DNA of 64,000 nt from Silene latifolia (Eukaryota; Streptophyta; Magnoliopsida; Caryophyllales; Caryophyllaceae): contig NC_133530.1 of NCBI RefSeq assembly GCF_048544455.1, forward strand, positions 17,723,748 through 17,787,747, given 5' to 3'. The notes beneath the pieces are model-generated. The model had not been told where the DNA came from. It did not search any database and saw only the letters and a program-made list of their open reading frames with translations. Below are positions 31,539-45,409 of this stretch, piece after piece (position 1 is the stretch's first letter; each line of letters begins with the position of its first letter). The position numbers and the translations under genes were made by a program.

Positions 31539-34500
31539 GTCTTCCCTCCTTAAAAAGAACTTCGTCCCCGAAGTTCAACCCATACATAAAAACAAACCTA
31601 CTAACTCGTTTAAGACACAACAACGCAACTAAGAACTCAAAACAAAATCTCACCCTATAAAACATGAACTCTTAACACCAACTCCACCAACTACGCCTAC
31701 CTCCATAACATGTCTCACGATATCGTATCGACTACATTACATCTCTATCGACACTAAATCCATACACTACCAACACAAACGCTGCTAGCTCCGTAACATA
31801 TTATCCACTAGAAAATCCAATATCAAGATACTCATAACATCAAACGGAATGTTACATTCTACCATCCTTAAAAGGAACTTCGTCCTCGAAGTTTACTCAC
31901 ACTCATAACCTCATCATCCAACTGTCAACACTAGCGAAATATTCTCACGCTCCTAAACATCACACTACTACAAGCACGGCCATGGCCTTTTAACAACATC
32001 AACCACAATATATACAACTTCATTCTTTATGCTACACCAACACTCTACTTCGAATTATACTACGACATGCACAATCATCAAACTCTCTTTTATCGTATCC
32101 TAATCCTCTTAAGATAAATGTTATGTCCTCGTAACTCACTAATACTTTATCCTTAGTTATATCTTCTCATTATTCTCATCACCATCACATGTCAAAGATA
32201 ACCGCCTATAATCTAAACACTCGCTATTCATATATGATATATCCAAGGTTCTCTTACTTAAACATTTCTCATCCCTCAATTCATTCGGCACACCACCTAA
32301 CCTATACCACAAAATCCTTATCTTAACCAAAACTTCACTTGTTCCCTATTACCGCCAAAACGACATAATCCTCTATACGTGCACCATTTCCATACTCATA
32401 ACTCACGGTCCACAATTATTACGCACACTCTCACTAGACCCTCAAGTTCTTTTCTTTCATTACCGCAAAACTCATACATAACTTAACATGATACTAATTC
32501 CCAACACCCTACACTCACTGTCTCAACGAAAGATTATGAACCACCAGCAGCTTTCAGATCATTACCACACATGTTCTACGAATCACTTGCCATGACTATG
32601 TGCACCAATGCCTCATCTACAACAGGATCAAATGTACTGTAACAACTTCTGACAACTGTGTCCCATCAACAGAATATCACTATACCATGACAACAACGAA
32701 AACGTACGTAGCTCTCTTTTATATCATACTCTACCCTCATTTCCAAACTGAAACTGGTAAGAAACATCAACAAATAAAACAACAGTCTACATGTTCAACC
32801 AAAACTCACAAGGAACAGCAACAAACAAAACAACAATCTATGTATAACTGGTATGTACTTTCGAAAACTCGTATCATAATCATCTTGCCTACTCCACCAC
32901 AACCGGTGACGGCATCGCAGCACCACCACTAACAGCTGCACCGCAGCGCTAAAATACCCGCATCACAACACGAAGTTCCATGCCCGGATCACCACCCGAG
33001 GCATCACAACCACACCGATAGACATCGCAACATACACAACCCCATAAACACTGACTCAGAAATAACTTCTCGGACAGGAAAACTTACTCAAATTCACTTT
33101 ACTAAATCACAACGCAACATATTATATGAATAAACAGATAAGCACCTCATGAACATCATTCCTACCATTTCACGTAATACACATGTATTATAAATACACA
33201 TACAATTATAACTAACCATGCCAGATCAATCAAAATATTACCTTTTTTTTTTTATTATTATCTCATTCAATTAGGTTACCGCACTCAACATATAGAAAAT
33301 TTAGATAACAACTTTATAATTATCACACAATATAATACCACTTTTTGTGAGGTCAAAACCTCACACAAACATTTATACACATCATAGACCCGTAATCACA
33401 TCCAACTAGTCAATCATGATCACGTAAGTTACCACCTGACAAAGGTTACTTCTCACCCGAGCTTAACTCGTATGCCCCTCATAACACATTATCCCATTCG
33501 CATAATCATCACCTCCTGCCAAATATAACCATACAACTAATACTCAACTACTAGCAACCGTCTCATAAGACCACATCTTATATTTCCTCACAACCATACA
33601 TAACAATTGGGTCTCTTCAAAATCAACCTCTTTAGAATGACCATCTTTCCTATTTATCATTACTCTTAACCATTAGTGACAACACCTCAACCGTACTATC
33701 GTTCGGACATCAAGCCTGTTACACTCATCTCTAAACATCACGGTTTCTTTCATATCTTCGGTTAACATTCCAAATCACTAACATCGAATTCACCAACAAG
33801 ATTACCTCAACATTGTTCCCAATACTATCTTACTTGTATTGTCATCCAACTCTCCACCAATTATCTCTTTATTGTGGAAATACTCCACCAACTTCTTACT
33901 CCCTTAATTCCTCGAAACTCATGATTAATCATGTTATCCTGAAGCTCATATATAACCATTAACTAACATCCTCATGATAGTATCATACATCTCGACGATT
34001 CCTTACTTTTATATCACATAACTCCGGTGAACATTTTCCTAGTTTTACTCCCCTCATTCTTTTCTTTTTACACTCGACAAAAGCAATTAATCATTCAACT
34101 CCTTATCACTTCTACCTAACTCTTTAGTGCTCCTGTTACCTTCTCATTGCTCCAAAACTCACATCTCATTATTTCATATCGATATCATCTCACTCTTTCT
34201 TACCATAGATATTCTCTTATTATGCTATCATTCACCCTTGCTACTAATCCATCCATAGAATCAACGTTTACTTGTTCAAACAACTGCATCTCCCTTTTTA
34301 CATATCTAGCAATCAAAATTCATTTTATACCGTTAATGGCCCAAGGAAATCACACATTAGTTTCACCTCTTGATAACACAAATTCCCAAACTCACTCACT
34401 ATCTGCAAATCCACGTCGCGACATGTCTCCATTAAGTTCACTATATACCACTCTTCTCAATTCCTCTAAAACGACCTTTTACTACATATATTCTTAACCC

Positions 34501-34936
34501 ACACGATTCATAACTATCTCCCTCCATAATTCCTTACGCATCTCAAGTTTCTACTATCTACATCCTTCCTTTCAATCTCTTCATTCTCACGTTCCTTAGA
34601 CTCACAGCATCCTTTGCCCACACTCACTTACTTTTACATTACTCAACACACAACCATATCACTCACCTTATCCCACAACGCATGCTCCATGCCTTAATAA
34701 GCCTTACCAATCCTTCTTTTCTTTTCCACTGTCTATCACAACCGCATATCACTCATGTCCTCCCCACCGAACTCACACTCACCACAAGTGCCACTCTTTA
34801 CATCATAAGATTGGGTAACTTACGCATCAGGACCATTATATACGTAAAACAATGCATAACGAAGCAAAATAACACATTTGAGTCAACCATAATATGCAAC
34901 GAAGTCAAAAGATAAGCATATGACCCAAAACAGGGG

Positions 34937-35110
34937 TCACTAGATCGAGTACAGGCTACTTGATCGAGTGAATAGCCTACTCGATCGAGTAGGTGAAGGT
35001 CAGAGACATGTATAACAAATTACCAGGGCTACTCGATCGAGAAAGGGCTAATCGATCGAGTAACAAGAGGTGCACTCGATCGAGTGAGGGCCACTCGATC
35101 GAGTACCCTA
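34937..35110. repeat. Second cluster of CGATCGAG palindromes
   Basis: About seven copies or variants of ACTCGATCGAGT occur here, inside the internal region. They are followed by a block ending near 35215 that looks like LTR sequence of a related element. It may be a leader or captured LTR fragment. Confidence 0.75.
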
Positions 35111-36107
35111 CGCATTTCTCAGCACTGTCCAGTTTTCATAAAATGGTCATAACTCACTCGTTTCCTGGTCGTTTTGGGCGTGTGACCTATCGTTAGAATT
35201 GCAAAAGAACAAGCTATCACCTCCAACTGGAATCACATTAAAATCATTTATACATCTCAAGTAATAACAGTTTAAAGACAACCTCTCTATAATCGAAAAC
35301 ACAACTACTTGATTTTACTTCCAAACAACTTAAACGACAACAAGGTAAACAAAAACAACTCAATGCTCATAAAACCAGTATCCCTAACCACATGTTACTA
35401 TCTTCAAAAGCCAAGCAACAACATCCATTATGCACATACATCATTCAACTTACTAAGCATGTATTACCTACATGTTTTTATTCTATAACTTTACGTAAAC
35501 AAAATCACAAATACATAACATCAAGTCTCCAATTCACATGTTACAAGCATAACAACATTATAAAATCTCTTCCATCATACAACATGCTTTATTAGAAATC
35601 ATATTATCATGCAACAATTATTCATCTTTTTCCACCAATTATTCACGCTCTTACTCAAACTTTCAGCTATATAAACTCGTACAACACCACCAGCAACATA
35701 TACATATATACATAACTCTATGTATAATTCAAACCAAACAAATTTTCTTTCCGTATTTCTATATTGCCATATCGTAAAACAACTTCTACAACACTATCAT
35801 GCTTTCAATCAATAATGTATAACATCACCTCATTATCATCTTTCTCTACACATTCCGCATTCTCCACATACATACATCCACTGATTCATGCCACACATTA
35901 CTATATAGGTACACAATTCACAAGATAAACACATAGCGATCCCGACTCATATCCCATGGTGACCGGTTCAAAAATTGTAGGGCGAGTTCACGACTTTAGG
36001 ACGTCTCCCAAGCCTTTGCATTAGCTCCTACAACTTCTACCCCGGGTTCATTTTAATTTGACTCCCTATATTCATTAGGTTCATTAGTTACATGTTTCAG
36101 GATCGTC

Positions 36108-36119
36108 GCTCTGATATCA
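36108..36119 (-). other. Primer binding site of the LARD-like element
   Basis: Minus strand TGATATCAGAGC, one base from the initiator tRNA-Met site, three bases from the right LTR at 36123. Confidence 0.78.
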
Positions 36120-36122
36120 CTT

Positions 36123-36798
36123 TGTGACACCCCCATACTCCAAGTGCCTTACCAGGACCACTTAAGGTATAAGAACGTCACCATCTCGGCTACCCGAGTC
36201 AATGATAATCAAATGACAATGAAGAAACATGATTTAAATAACAATATAGTTTAAAGTGATTACATGATCAAAACCAAAACTGTTAAACTGAAATACAAGG
36301 TTCTCAGACGGTCTACTGATAAAACTGTCAAAACTATAAAACATCGTCTGACACAGCGGAAGACTTCTAACTGCCACGTGATGACTCATCCCAGATATCC
36401 CATATGCGACATATCATACCTGCTCAATAACTACTCACCATCCCCGAATGGATCACCACAATTTTTAAAACATTTAAACGTGGTCAGTACTAATCACACA
36501 ATACAATCACAAAAAGACAAGAATCAGCACAACTCAATCGTCACATCAACCCGAACTCCATCACCAACTCCTCAATACTGACTACACACTAAAGTGTGTA
36601 GCCTTGCCAGAGTACCCATCGCAACAGGTTACTCCTCGCCGCCAGTGGGGGACCGCAGCCGTTCCCACCTAAGCCCCGCTGATCTCCATTGAACGATAAA
36701 CCCAAATCCATTAATGTGCACATCCCTTCTGTGGCGGGTTCCACAGAAGGAGAATAATGGGCGTGAAGCCACTCCCGCAAGTGACTCCACTCAGCCAA
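36123..36798 (-). repeat. Right LTR of the LARD-like element, first part
   Basis: It matches 30129-30800 closely, then stops at CTCAGCCAA where the Athila LTR begins. It resumes at 51440-51445. Confidence 0.88.
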
Positions 36799-38336
36799 TG
36801 ATAGGTTTATCGCGTACCTATGCAAAGATAAATTCCCTAGACAACAAATGAATGTAGTAATAGGGGTCGAACACAAGGAAACGGGAATTACGTCGTGAAT
36901 TGCTATGGGTGGATTTTTATCAAGGTCGATTACGATTTGGTTTTGGTTTGTTTGGTTTGATGATTAATAAAAATTTCAATGTAAATTATATGATAAAAGA
37001 TAGTCTAAAGGGTTCGGGTCACTCATGCAAAGGTAAACATATGAACATGATAAACTCGATACTAATAATCTTGTCAATTACTTAGGCTTAAAGATACCCA
37101 CCTTACGGCATTAGTATCAATCATAGACCGGGTCCTAGAAAAACTCTCGTCCATGACTAGGTCGTCCTACCATACATGCTTAGTCTAATTCAATTCCGTG
37201 CCTCTCGACTTTAGAACGAATAAACAAGTTTTAATCTACGACTACGGCCGATAATCAAAGATTAAGCGTAACAAAGCAAGCATGTGATGGAAGCAATTGA
37301 TCAAAATTATTATAAACTTTATTTAATCATATTATATGTTTGATTTTGCATGGCTCCCCTAGCCTTTAGACTAGAGAATTTAGCTACTCATACTAAGATA
37401 TAAAATGCAAACTAAATTGTAGAGAATATTAAACATGGTTGTATGAATTATATTAATTGGGTGATATAACATATGAAAAGAACAAAGCTAAAGTAACAAT
37501 TATAAAAACTATGTGATAACTAAAGCAATGATGTAAATTGTAAACTTGTAATAAGAAATACCTTAATAAGGAAGACTTGTATGGAAGAATAAATAACTAG
37601 AACCAAATGATTGAATAACAAATGCTTGAGAATCTCTTGAAATACAAATTGTTGAATGGTTAACTAAGGAATGCTTAAACAACTTAAACTTGAAATGAAA
37701 ACTAATGAGAGAAAACTTATAATGCTTGAGGCTTAATGTAGTAAACTTGGACGTAAAATCGGATGCTTAAAACCTAGGAATACCTCTCCTATTTATAGGA
37801 GAGGAGGAGAAAAACGTAAGAACCTACGAGCATGCAACCCCGATCGGGGTTGGGCGGCCCCGATCGGGGTCATATGATGCTCGGTATTTTCCCTTAACTC
37901 TCCTCTTAATTGCTAAGGTATCCAATGTTTGGTGATTAAATGTGCGATTAATCACCCGGTTAATGTTCTAAATTCCTAGCATCCTAAGCTCTTTTGGCAT
38001 CCAATGCTTGCAACCTTGATATGGACCTTCATTTTGGGCTTGACTTTGCATTTGGCTTCATTTGTAATTCCTTACTTCAATCCACTAATCTTCATGCAAA
38101 ACCCAAGTAATCTTCACATACTTAGTCCAATATTTAGCCTTGTTTAGCTTAGTGAACTTGGTGTACAAAATCATAGGAAAAAGCCTCTAAATGCTTAGAT
38201 TCCTACAAAACCGTAACAAACACAACAATACACCTAGAACACAAAATTAGCTCAAAAATATACTAATTAAAGTATGATAATCAATAAAAACCGAGCTAAA
38301 ATGAGGGGTAAAAGCATATATAAAATGAACATATCA
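36799..38336 (-). repeat. Left LTR (3' LTR) of the Athila element
   Basis: It is 1538 bp, nearly identical to 49902-51439. It holds two perfect CCCCGATCGGGG palindromes (37838-37849 and 37858-37869). A TATTTATAGG stretch near 37790 (minus CCTATAAATA) marks the likely promoter. Confidence 0.94.
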
Positions 38337-39858
38337 AACTCCCCCAAGCTAAACCCTTACTTGTCCTCAAGCAAGAAACCAAATCCCATCAATTGCTATA
38401 TCCTAAACAAGCTAAGCATAATGATTTAAAAACCCGAAACAACATGGGCAAGTAATAAAGCAAGACATGGATGAGATTTACACGACGGCGTAGCATAGAA
38501 AACTTTGAATGAACCTTTAAGCTCTTGCATGATCTTTCGACTTATGGACTCTCACGGGACACTCAAACTCTTTTATATGTGAAAGGACAATTTTTGTGAA
38601 TGAACACTCAACTATCCTCAACTTACAACAATGTGCCCGCAATCTAATATGGTAAACATGTCAAAACTAGCAAGCTAAAACAATCAAATGTAAGCATGAT
38701 AAAGAAGCCAAATGGGTAGGAAGAAGGTAAATAAACATGGGTAAGAAGGGGGAACAAAAGAGTTATGGCAATGTGGAGCTAAGTCAAGCTAGCAACTACC
38801 AAAATGCAAGGATGCTCAATCCCAATTCTAACCCAATTTTTTCAATTCAAACCATAAGAAATTTCTCCAAAATATGATGAATAATGCTTGAGAATTTCTC
38901 ACATCTTTTCTTCTTCTTCTCTTTCTTTTTTCAATGCATACTTCTTTTTTTTCATGCTTTTTCTCATTCATTTGTTTTTTTCTTTCTTCATTTTTTCATT
39001 TTTTTTCATCTTCCAATTTTTTCAATTCTTTTCTTTTTCTCCTTTTTTTTCCTTTTTTTTTTGAGCATTAAGACCAAGCTCACATGACTTCAAACAACCA
39101 AATGTATCCCAATGAGCACTCAAACACTATCCAACTAAGCTACTAGCTCAACAAGGGTAGGAAATTTCAATGATGTAGCTAAGGATAAATTTTGTGAAGG
39201 GGTCAAAAAGGCTAAAATATCATGTGAATGGCTCCAAAATGCTAAAACAAATGAATGCATGCTTACCAAGAGATGACAAGAGAACCATACTTGTGCGTTT
39301 TGATGTAACACACATTATAAGGAGATACCTACACTCACCTAAGTGAGACCAAATAAAGATGAAATGGCCTTAAAGGAGGTTCTACCTTACCATTTTGTAG
39401 CTTGCCAAAAGTCAAGATCAAGCCTATTCGGTTCATCCTCCATCTCCCACCTACTATGTCAAGACATCCCAATGTAGCTAATATCCCATCATTAAAGAAT
39501 AAATCATTAGCAACAAGCTATTAATAGGATAAGAAAAGAGGAAAGTAGGCAACAAACGAGCACAAAGTAAAAATTTCTCTCAAAAATTTTTAAATTTCCT
39601 ACACTACATGCAAACTACACTATATGCAAATGCAATCCCCCCCCCCCCAAGCTAAACATCACATTGTCCTCAATGTGCCAACTATCCAAATCACCCAATC
39701 AAACCATAAAAATGGCTCAAAGCACAAAACAGGAAGGACTAGAGGTTATGTTTAATGGGTTGCAAGATCTAAACTAATATGCAAAGCAATTAAAAACTTA
39801 CTCAACTTGCTAGCCCCCCCAAGCTAGCATGAATTCGGGGGAATTCTTCATTGATCAA
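38337..39858 (-). other. Athila 3' region with purine tract
   Basis: The minus strand ends TTGGGGGAGTT just before the LTR (38337-38347), the plus-strand primer. The rest has no gene. It contains a T-rich stretch (38900-39065) and a C run at about 39637-39646. The frame at 38884-39087 is low-complexity and not a gene. Confidence 0.75.
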
Positions 39859-41496
39859 CTAAGAAAAGGGCCAAAAATTGAACCCCTTCCTCCCTTTCTT
39901 CTTCTTCTTTCCACTACCACTTGATTCTCCTTGTTGGCCACTTCCACTTGAGTCATCCCCTTGAAGAGGAGTGACATACTCACCAATATCTTGGCCACTA
40001 CCAAGACCATCACCATAACTACTAATCCCACCATAGCCACCATAGCCACCATATCCACCATAGCCTCCATAGCATGCCTCAACCCCATAATCCGAACCAC
40101 AAAAGTCCGGGCCGGGCTCATATTGAGCAAATGTACCTGCATCAGTGTTAGGAGGGGGAGGGGGAATAGGAGATGGAGGAGGAAATCCACCCGAAGGATA
40201 AGTATAAAATGAAGGGTGTGGCCCCTCGGGTTGGATAACTCCTTGCCTAGCAAAATGATCATAAATAGGATGTAATGCAAGTCGTTGGTCATCACGAATT
40301 TGATTAACACCTAAGTTCATTTCTCGCATCATGTTCATCATTTCTATGCTAGATGGTGACTCAATGCTAGAGGTGGAATGACGTGCTTGGGAGGATTGAC
40401 CTCCCACACGTCTCTCAACGGTGGTAGTTGACTCACCTCTAAGGGCTAAATGGTAGGTCGGTCTAACAAAGGGGTCACTTCCACTACGAGGTCTAGTATG
40501 AATCAAAGCCTTTAATTCTTTCTTTTCTTCGGGTAGACGAATGGAGTCTTGCCTACTTATCTTCCAAATCATGTTGGGATGAGCATCTTTAAACCAATTA
40601 CAAGAAAGAAAGTATTCATAATCAAGACCAACTCCCCTAGACCTAGACTCAAGCAATGGTCTCAAACCGGTAGTCTCTTGGTTGAACCTACACAAATGAT
40701 GAGCAATTTTGGTGACCAAACCACCTAAGACAATGCAACTATTCTTGGTGTTAGTTTGCTTGGTCAAGTGGACCGCAAAGTGGTAGGGGATATTAATTCC
40801 CCACTTCTCATCACCATTAACATTTAAGAAAGCACCCAAGATTTCTAACTCAATCTTCCTCACCGAGTGAGGTTCATTTCTACCAAAAAAGGTTCATCCC
40901 ATAAACCTTTGCCAAATCCTTATGTCGGGATAATGAATAAATTGATGTGGGGTATGATCAAAACCCGGAAAAGGCAAGTGAGAAATGGCATCCCAAGTTA
41001 AAATGGGGTTATAATCATCGGGTGACTCGGTTGGCAACTTGTGAGGCAAATCAAAGATAGCGGCGAAATCCGCTAAGTCCATTTTATGATCTTCATTAAA
41101 TAAACGAAAGGTAACAAAGAGAATGAAACCGGGTCTCTTAGACCTATGGAACTCGAAAGAGCTCAATAACTCAAGGGTGAGTTCGGGGAAGGTCTTATAA
41201 TTCATGGTATAACAAGATTTCATGCCAAGATTTTTAAACAAAGCTTTAACATTTTTCTCTATTCCAATATTGTTTAAAGATGCTTGGTTAATGAATTTCG
41301 TTGGTTCCATACCTTTGCCTCTCAACATAACCCAATTGTTGTATTGAGCTAATGAATTGAAGATCACATTTGGATATTCCGGGTCATGCCATTGTGGAAC
41401 ATCCTCCATTTGGACATCTGTTGCTGCATTTGAATGCTCCGCCTCACCTCTCCTTCTCTTAGAAGCACCTTGTGAAGGAGCTTTTCTTGGTGCCAT
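39859..41496 (-). pseudogene. Athila extra ORF in the env position, one in-frame stop
   Basis: Two frames, 41496-40894 and 40863-39859, are in the same phase, split by a single TGA at 40894-40896. The N-terminal part (MAPRKAPSQGASKRRRGE, then EYPNVIFNSLAQYNNWVMLR and LLSSFEFHR) matches my memory of the ATHILA ORF-1 family, found downstream of pol. The C-terminal half is proline-rich (PPPSPIPPPPP) with a GYG repeat, and ends in a basic patch KKKKKGRKG. I see no clear signal peptide or fusion segment, so an envelope role is not supported by sequence. Its function is unknown. Confidence 0.78.
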
Positions 41497-42256
41497 ATTT
41501 CTGAAATTTTAAGACAAAATACATCTTAAGGCAAACCAAAATTCATCCTAATAGGCATAATAGTATGAATTAGTGAACTAATTCACACTACAAACATGTA
41601 ATAATCATTCTACAACCAATTTCTAGCACTATTAAGCACAAAATCGAATTCCCCCAAACTGATTTAGGGTTTGCATAATCCAATTAATTGATTGCAATAG
41701 ATGAATTTAAAGAGAAAAGAGAAGATATCTTGCCAAGATGATGTTAATGGTTGAACAAAGCTTGCAAATCAATGAAGAAAATGAAGTTTCCTTGTGATTT
41801 TAGGTAGAAAAGTGGAAAAAAATGATGGAGATAGAGAAGAGGAGTGCTGTCGGGTTGGAAAAGAATGATAGAAAAATTTCTTTTTTTTTACATACCCGTC
41901 ATATAATGCAAAGGAGCTACAGTACCACGACCCCGATCGGGGTTGACCACTTACCCGCTTTTTGACTTCCTCGTGTAAGGGGGTGTCTTGTTTTTCTTTT
42001 TTCGAAAACCACGTCCCCGAACGGGGTTTTTGCATGGGGTTGCATGTCAAATGCACCCCATTTTGTCCTTTCTTCATTTTCACCTAAAAATCACAAAAGA
42101 AAAATCGTTAAGTTGAGTATTTTATTACTAATCTACGAAAAACAATTAAATTGCAGAAAATCAAAAACAAAAATAAATAAAAGCAATAAAAAGCTTGGGT
42201 TGCCTCCCAAGAAGCGCTGGTTTAACGTCCTGCACGACGAAAAAGCTTGAGTCGGT
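41497..42256 (-). other. Spacer between Athila pol and the extra ORF
   Basis: No gene with family features. It contains another CCCCGATCGGGG at 41931-41942 and a variant CCCCGAACGGGG near 42014. The minus-strand frame 41769-42083 runs over these palindromes and is not supported. Confidence 0.6.
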
Positions 42257-45200
42257 TTAAGCTTTCTTTGGTAGAGGTTGAACGGTCATTTCCTCTATCA
42301 CACCAACGATCACATTCTCATGGTAGAGCTTCAAACGATGACCGTTTGCTTTGAATTTTTCGCCCTTGGTGGTGATCACTTCAACGGAACCGAACTTGTT
42401 GACATTTGTGACGGTATATGGACCGGACCACCGTGATCGTAATTTTCCCGGGAATAGCTTGTATCGGGAATTGAATAGCAAGACCTTATGACCAATTTGA
42501 AACTCCTTGTTCAAGATCTTCTTATCATGCCATCTCTTTGTTCTCTCCTTGTAGAGACGGGAGCTCTCATAAGCTTGCAAACGGAATTCATCGAGCTCAT
42601 TGAGTTGCAATAACCGCTTCTCTCCACTCAATTTCGGGTCCATGTTAAGCTCCTTAATTGCCCAAAAAGCCTTTTGTTCCATCTCAACGGGAAGATGGCA
42701 CGCCTTTCCATAGACCAACCTATATGGTGAGGTACTAATAGGTGTCTTAAACGCGGTACGGTAGGCCCATAAGGTATCATCGAGCTTCATACTCCAATCC
42801 TTTCGTGATTTGGCAACAACTTTCTCAAGTATGGACTTGATCTCACGGTTGGAAACCTCTACTTGGCCACTAGTTTGTGGATGATAAGCCAAGCCTCTTC
42901 TATGATAGACTCCATATTTCTCCAACAAAGCATCAAGTTGTTTCTCACCGAAGTGAGTACCACGATCACTAATGATTGCTCTTGGAACACCGAACCTTGG
43001 GAATATGATCTTCTTGAACAAGTTGATCACGTTGCGAGCATCATTGGTAGGAGTAGCAATTGCCTCTACCCATTTAGAAACATAATCAACGGCAACCAAA
43101 ATGTACCGATTTCCTTTTGAGGAAGGAAACGGTCCTTGATAATCTATGCCCCAAACATCGAACACCTCTACTTCCAAAATTCCATTGAGAGGCATCTCGT
43201 GTCTTCTTGATATGGAACCCGTCCTTTGGCAAGCATCACAAGCCATCACGAAATTTTTGGCATCTTGAAACATAGTTGGCCAATAGAAGCCGGATTGCAA
43301 CACCTTTGCAACGGTCTTGGATGGTCCATGATGACCACCATAAGGAGAAGAATGGCATCCTTCTAGCACCCCTTTCACATCCCATTGTGGGATACATCTC
43401 CGGAATAGCCCATCGGAGCAATGTTTGAACAAGTGTGGATCATCCCATAGGAAGAACTTGGCATCATGTAAGAACTTCTTCCTTTGTTGATATGAAAGGT
43501 TGGGTGGCAATTCTCGTCCAACTAGGTAGTTGGCTATGTCGGCATACCAAGGAGTATTGGCTTCCAACATCATTAGAACATCGTCGGCGAAGGAATCATC
43601 AATAGGTAACTCAATACCTCCATCATTGAACCTCAAACGGGATAAGTGGTCGGCAACAACATTTTCGGCCCCCTTCTTGTCTTTAATCTCAAGGTCAAAT
43701 TCTTGCAAAAGCAAGATCCATCTTATCAACCTTGGCTTAGCTTCTTGTTTGGCTAGGAGATGCTTCAATGCGGCATGATCGGTATGAACAATGACTTTGG
43801 AACCGATCAAGTAAGAGCGGAATTTGTCTAAAGCATAGACAATGGCAAGTAGCTCTTTCTCCGTGGTGGCATAATTGATTTGAGCCGCATCCAAGGTTTT
43901 GCTAGCGTAGTAGATAGCATGGAGAACCTTGTCCTTTCTTTGTCCTAGCACGACACCTACCGCATTGTCACTTGCATCACACATGAGCTCGAATGGCAAG
44001 TTCCAATCCGGTGATTGGATGATAGGTGCGGAAATCAAAGCCTTCTTGATCCTATTAAAAGACTCAAGACAATCGTTAGTAAACACAAAGGGAGCATCTT
44101 TTAAAAGAAGCTCCGTAAGGGGTTTGGCAATCTTAGAAAAATCTTTAATAAAACGGCGGTAGAAACCCGCATGGCCTAAGAAACTCCTTACACTCTTCAC
44201 ATTTACCGGTGGGGGTAGTTGCTCAATAACTTGGACCTTAGCACGGTCCACTTCAATTCCTCTTTCCGAAACAAGATGACCAAGCACCACTCCTTCATTT
44301 ACCATGAAGTGGCACTTTTCCCAATTCAACACCAAATCAACCTCTTCACAACGCTTCAAAACTTTGGACAAGTTAGTTAAACAAGCATCAAAAGAAGACC
44401 CATAGACACTAAAATCATCCATAAACACCTCCATGATAGACTCAATGTAGTCGGAAAAGATGCTAATCATGCAACGTTGGAAAGTGGCGGGGGCATTACA
44501 AAGACCAAACGGCATTCTACGGTAGGCAAATGTACCATAGGGACATGTAAACGTGGTCTTCTCTTGGTCATCCGGGTGAATGGGTATTTGAAAGAACCCG
44601 GAATAGCCATCTAGGTAGCAAAAGTATTTGTGACATGCCAACCTTTCCAACATTTGGTCAATAAAAGGTAATGGGTAGTGGTCTTTCTTGGTGGCTAGAT
44701 TTAGCCTCCTATAGTCAATGCACATTCTCCAACCCGTCACAATTCTAGTTGGAATTAACTCATTTTTATCATTTTTGACTACGGTGGTTCCTCCTTTCTT
44801 AGGAACCACTTGGACCGGACCCACCCATTTAGAATCGGAAATCGCATAGATAATTCCCGCATCTAACAATTTAAGCACTTCCTTTTTGACCACTTCTTGC
44901 ATGTTAGGATTTAGTCGTCTTTGACCTTGGACACATGGTTTATGATCTTCCTCAAGATTGATTCGGTGCATGCAAAATTCGGGACTTATGCCTTTTAAAT
45001 CGTCAAGTTTATAACCAATGGCTTTCTTGTGAGACCTTAAGACATGAAGCAATTTAGCCAATTGACTCTCATCTAATTTAGCACTAACGATTACCGGACA
45101 CATCTCATTATCATCTAAAAAATCATATCTCAAATTGGAAGGAAGGGGCTTAAGCTCGGGTTTTTGTACCTCAACATCTTGGGGCGTAGCAACCAAGCCT

Positions 45201-45409
45201 ATAAAGTGCGAGCTTTCCTCCAATGATAGCTCCTCTCCATCCAATTCTTGCTCCAAAGCATCAATCTCCTCATTTCCAATCTCATCATCACCTGCAAATG
45301 ATTCTAAAAGCAAGAGTGCCTCCAAGGGATCTTTAGACAAAGATCGAGGTGTAGAGTCTTCTATAACAATGTCAACAACATCCAAAATGTCAATATAATA
45401 ACAAGACTC
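42257..45409 (-). CDS. Athila pol: reverse transcriptase, RNase H and integrase
   Basis: The frame is open for over 1040 codons from 45385. RT occupies about residues 150-400: [47 protein letters not shown], and the active site [11 protein letters not shown]. RNase H follows: [38 protein letters not shown] and [16 protein letters not shown]. Integrase comes last: [16 protein letters not shown] and CDACQRTG for zinc, [20 protein letters not shown] and [16 protein letters not shown] for the D,D,E core. All catalytic residues are present. It is in the same frame as the upstream protease, separated by one TAA at 45410-45412, so the pol start at 45385 may be only an open-frame start. Confidence 0.93.
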   Translation of the reverse strand, partial: ESCYYIDILDVVDIVIEDSTPRSLSKDPLEALLLLESFAGDDEIGNEEIDALEQELDGEELSLEESSHFIGLVATPQDVEVQKPELKPLPSNLRYDFLDDNEMCPVIVSAKLDESQLAKLLHVLRSHKKAIGYKLDDLKGISPEFCMHRINLEEDHKPCVQGQRRLNPNMQEVVKKEVLKLLDAGIIYAISDSKWVGPVQVVPKKGGTTVVKNDKNELIPTRIVTGWRMCIDYRRLNLATKKDHYPLPFIDQMLERLACHKYFCYLDGYSGFFQIPIHPDDQEKTTFTCPYGTFAYRRMPFGLCNAPATFQRCMISIFSDYIESIMEVFMDDFSVYGSSFDACLTNLSKVLKRCEEVDLVLNWEKCHFMVNEGVVLGHLVSERGIEVDRAKVQVIEQLPPPVNVKSVRSFLGHAGFYRRFIKDFSKIAKPLTELLLKDAPFVFTNDCLESFNRIKKALISAPIIQSPDWNLPFELMCDASDNAVGVVLGQRKDKVLHAIYYASKTLDAAQINYATTEKELLAIVYALDKFRSYLIGSKVIVHTDHAALKHLLAKQEAKPRLIRWILLLQEFDLEIKDKKGAENVVADHLSRLRFNDGGIELPIDDSFADDVLMMLEANTPWYADIANYLVGRELPPNLSYQQRKKFLHDAKFFLWDDPHLFKHCSDGLFRRCIPQWDVKGVLEGCHSSPYGGHHGPSKTVAKVLQSGFYWPTMFQDAKNFVMACDACQRTGSISRRHEMPLNGILEVEVFDVWGIDYQGPFPSSKGNRYILVAVDYVSKWVEAIATPTNDARNVINLFKKIIFPRFGVPRAIISDRGTHFGEKQLDALLEKYGVYHRRGLAYHPQTSGQVEVSNREIKSILEKVVAKSRKDWSMKLDDTLWAYRTAFKTPISTSPYRLVYGKACHLPVEMEQKAFWAIKELNMDPKLSGEKRLLQLNELDEFRLQAYESSRLYKERTKRWHDKKILNKEFQIGHKVLLFNSRYKLFPGKLRSRWSGPYTVTNVNKFGSVEVITTKGEKFKANGHRLKLYHENVIVGVIEEMTVQPLPKKA

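Larger units (their letters stand above)
31539..36122 (-). other. Internal region of the LARD-like element without genes
   Basis: No coding domain was found on either strand. The plus strand is rich in A, C and T and poor in G. Open frames (32600-32932, 34147-34497 and others) are low-complexity and lack motifs. A second edge-like sequence (ACTTCGTCCTCGAAGTT and TGTTACATTCTACC, 31850-31895) resembles the purine-tract junction at 31539-31580 and may be a relic of an earlier LTR border. Confidence 0.6.

Noticed and set aside
32600..34915. Several plus-strand frames up to 116 codons in the LARD-like interior
   Set aside because: Composition is low-complexity (Thr/His/Ser/Ile) owing to strand bias; no conserved domain.
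38884..39087. Phe-rich 67-codon frame
   Set aside because: Translation of a T-rich stretch, not a membrane protein.
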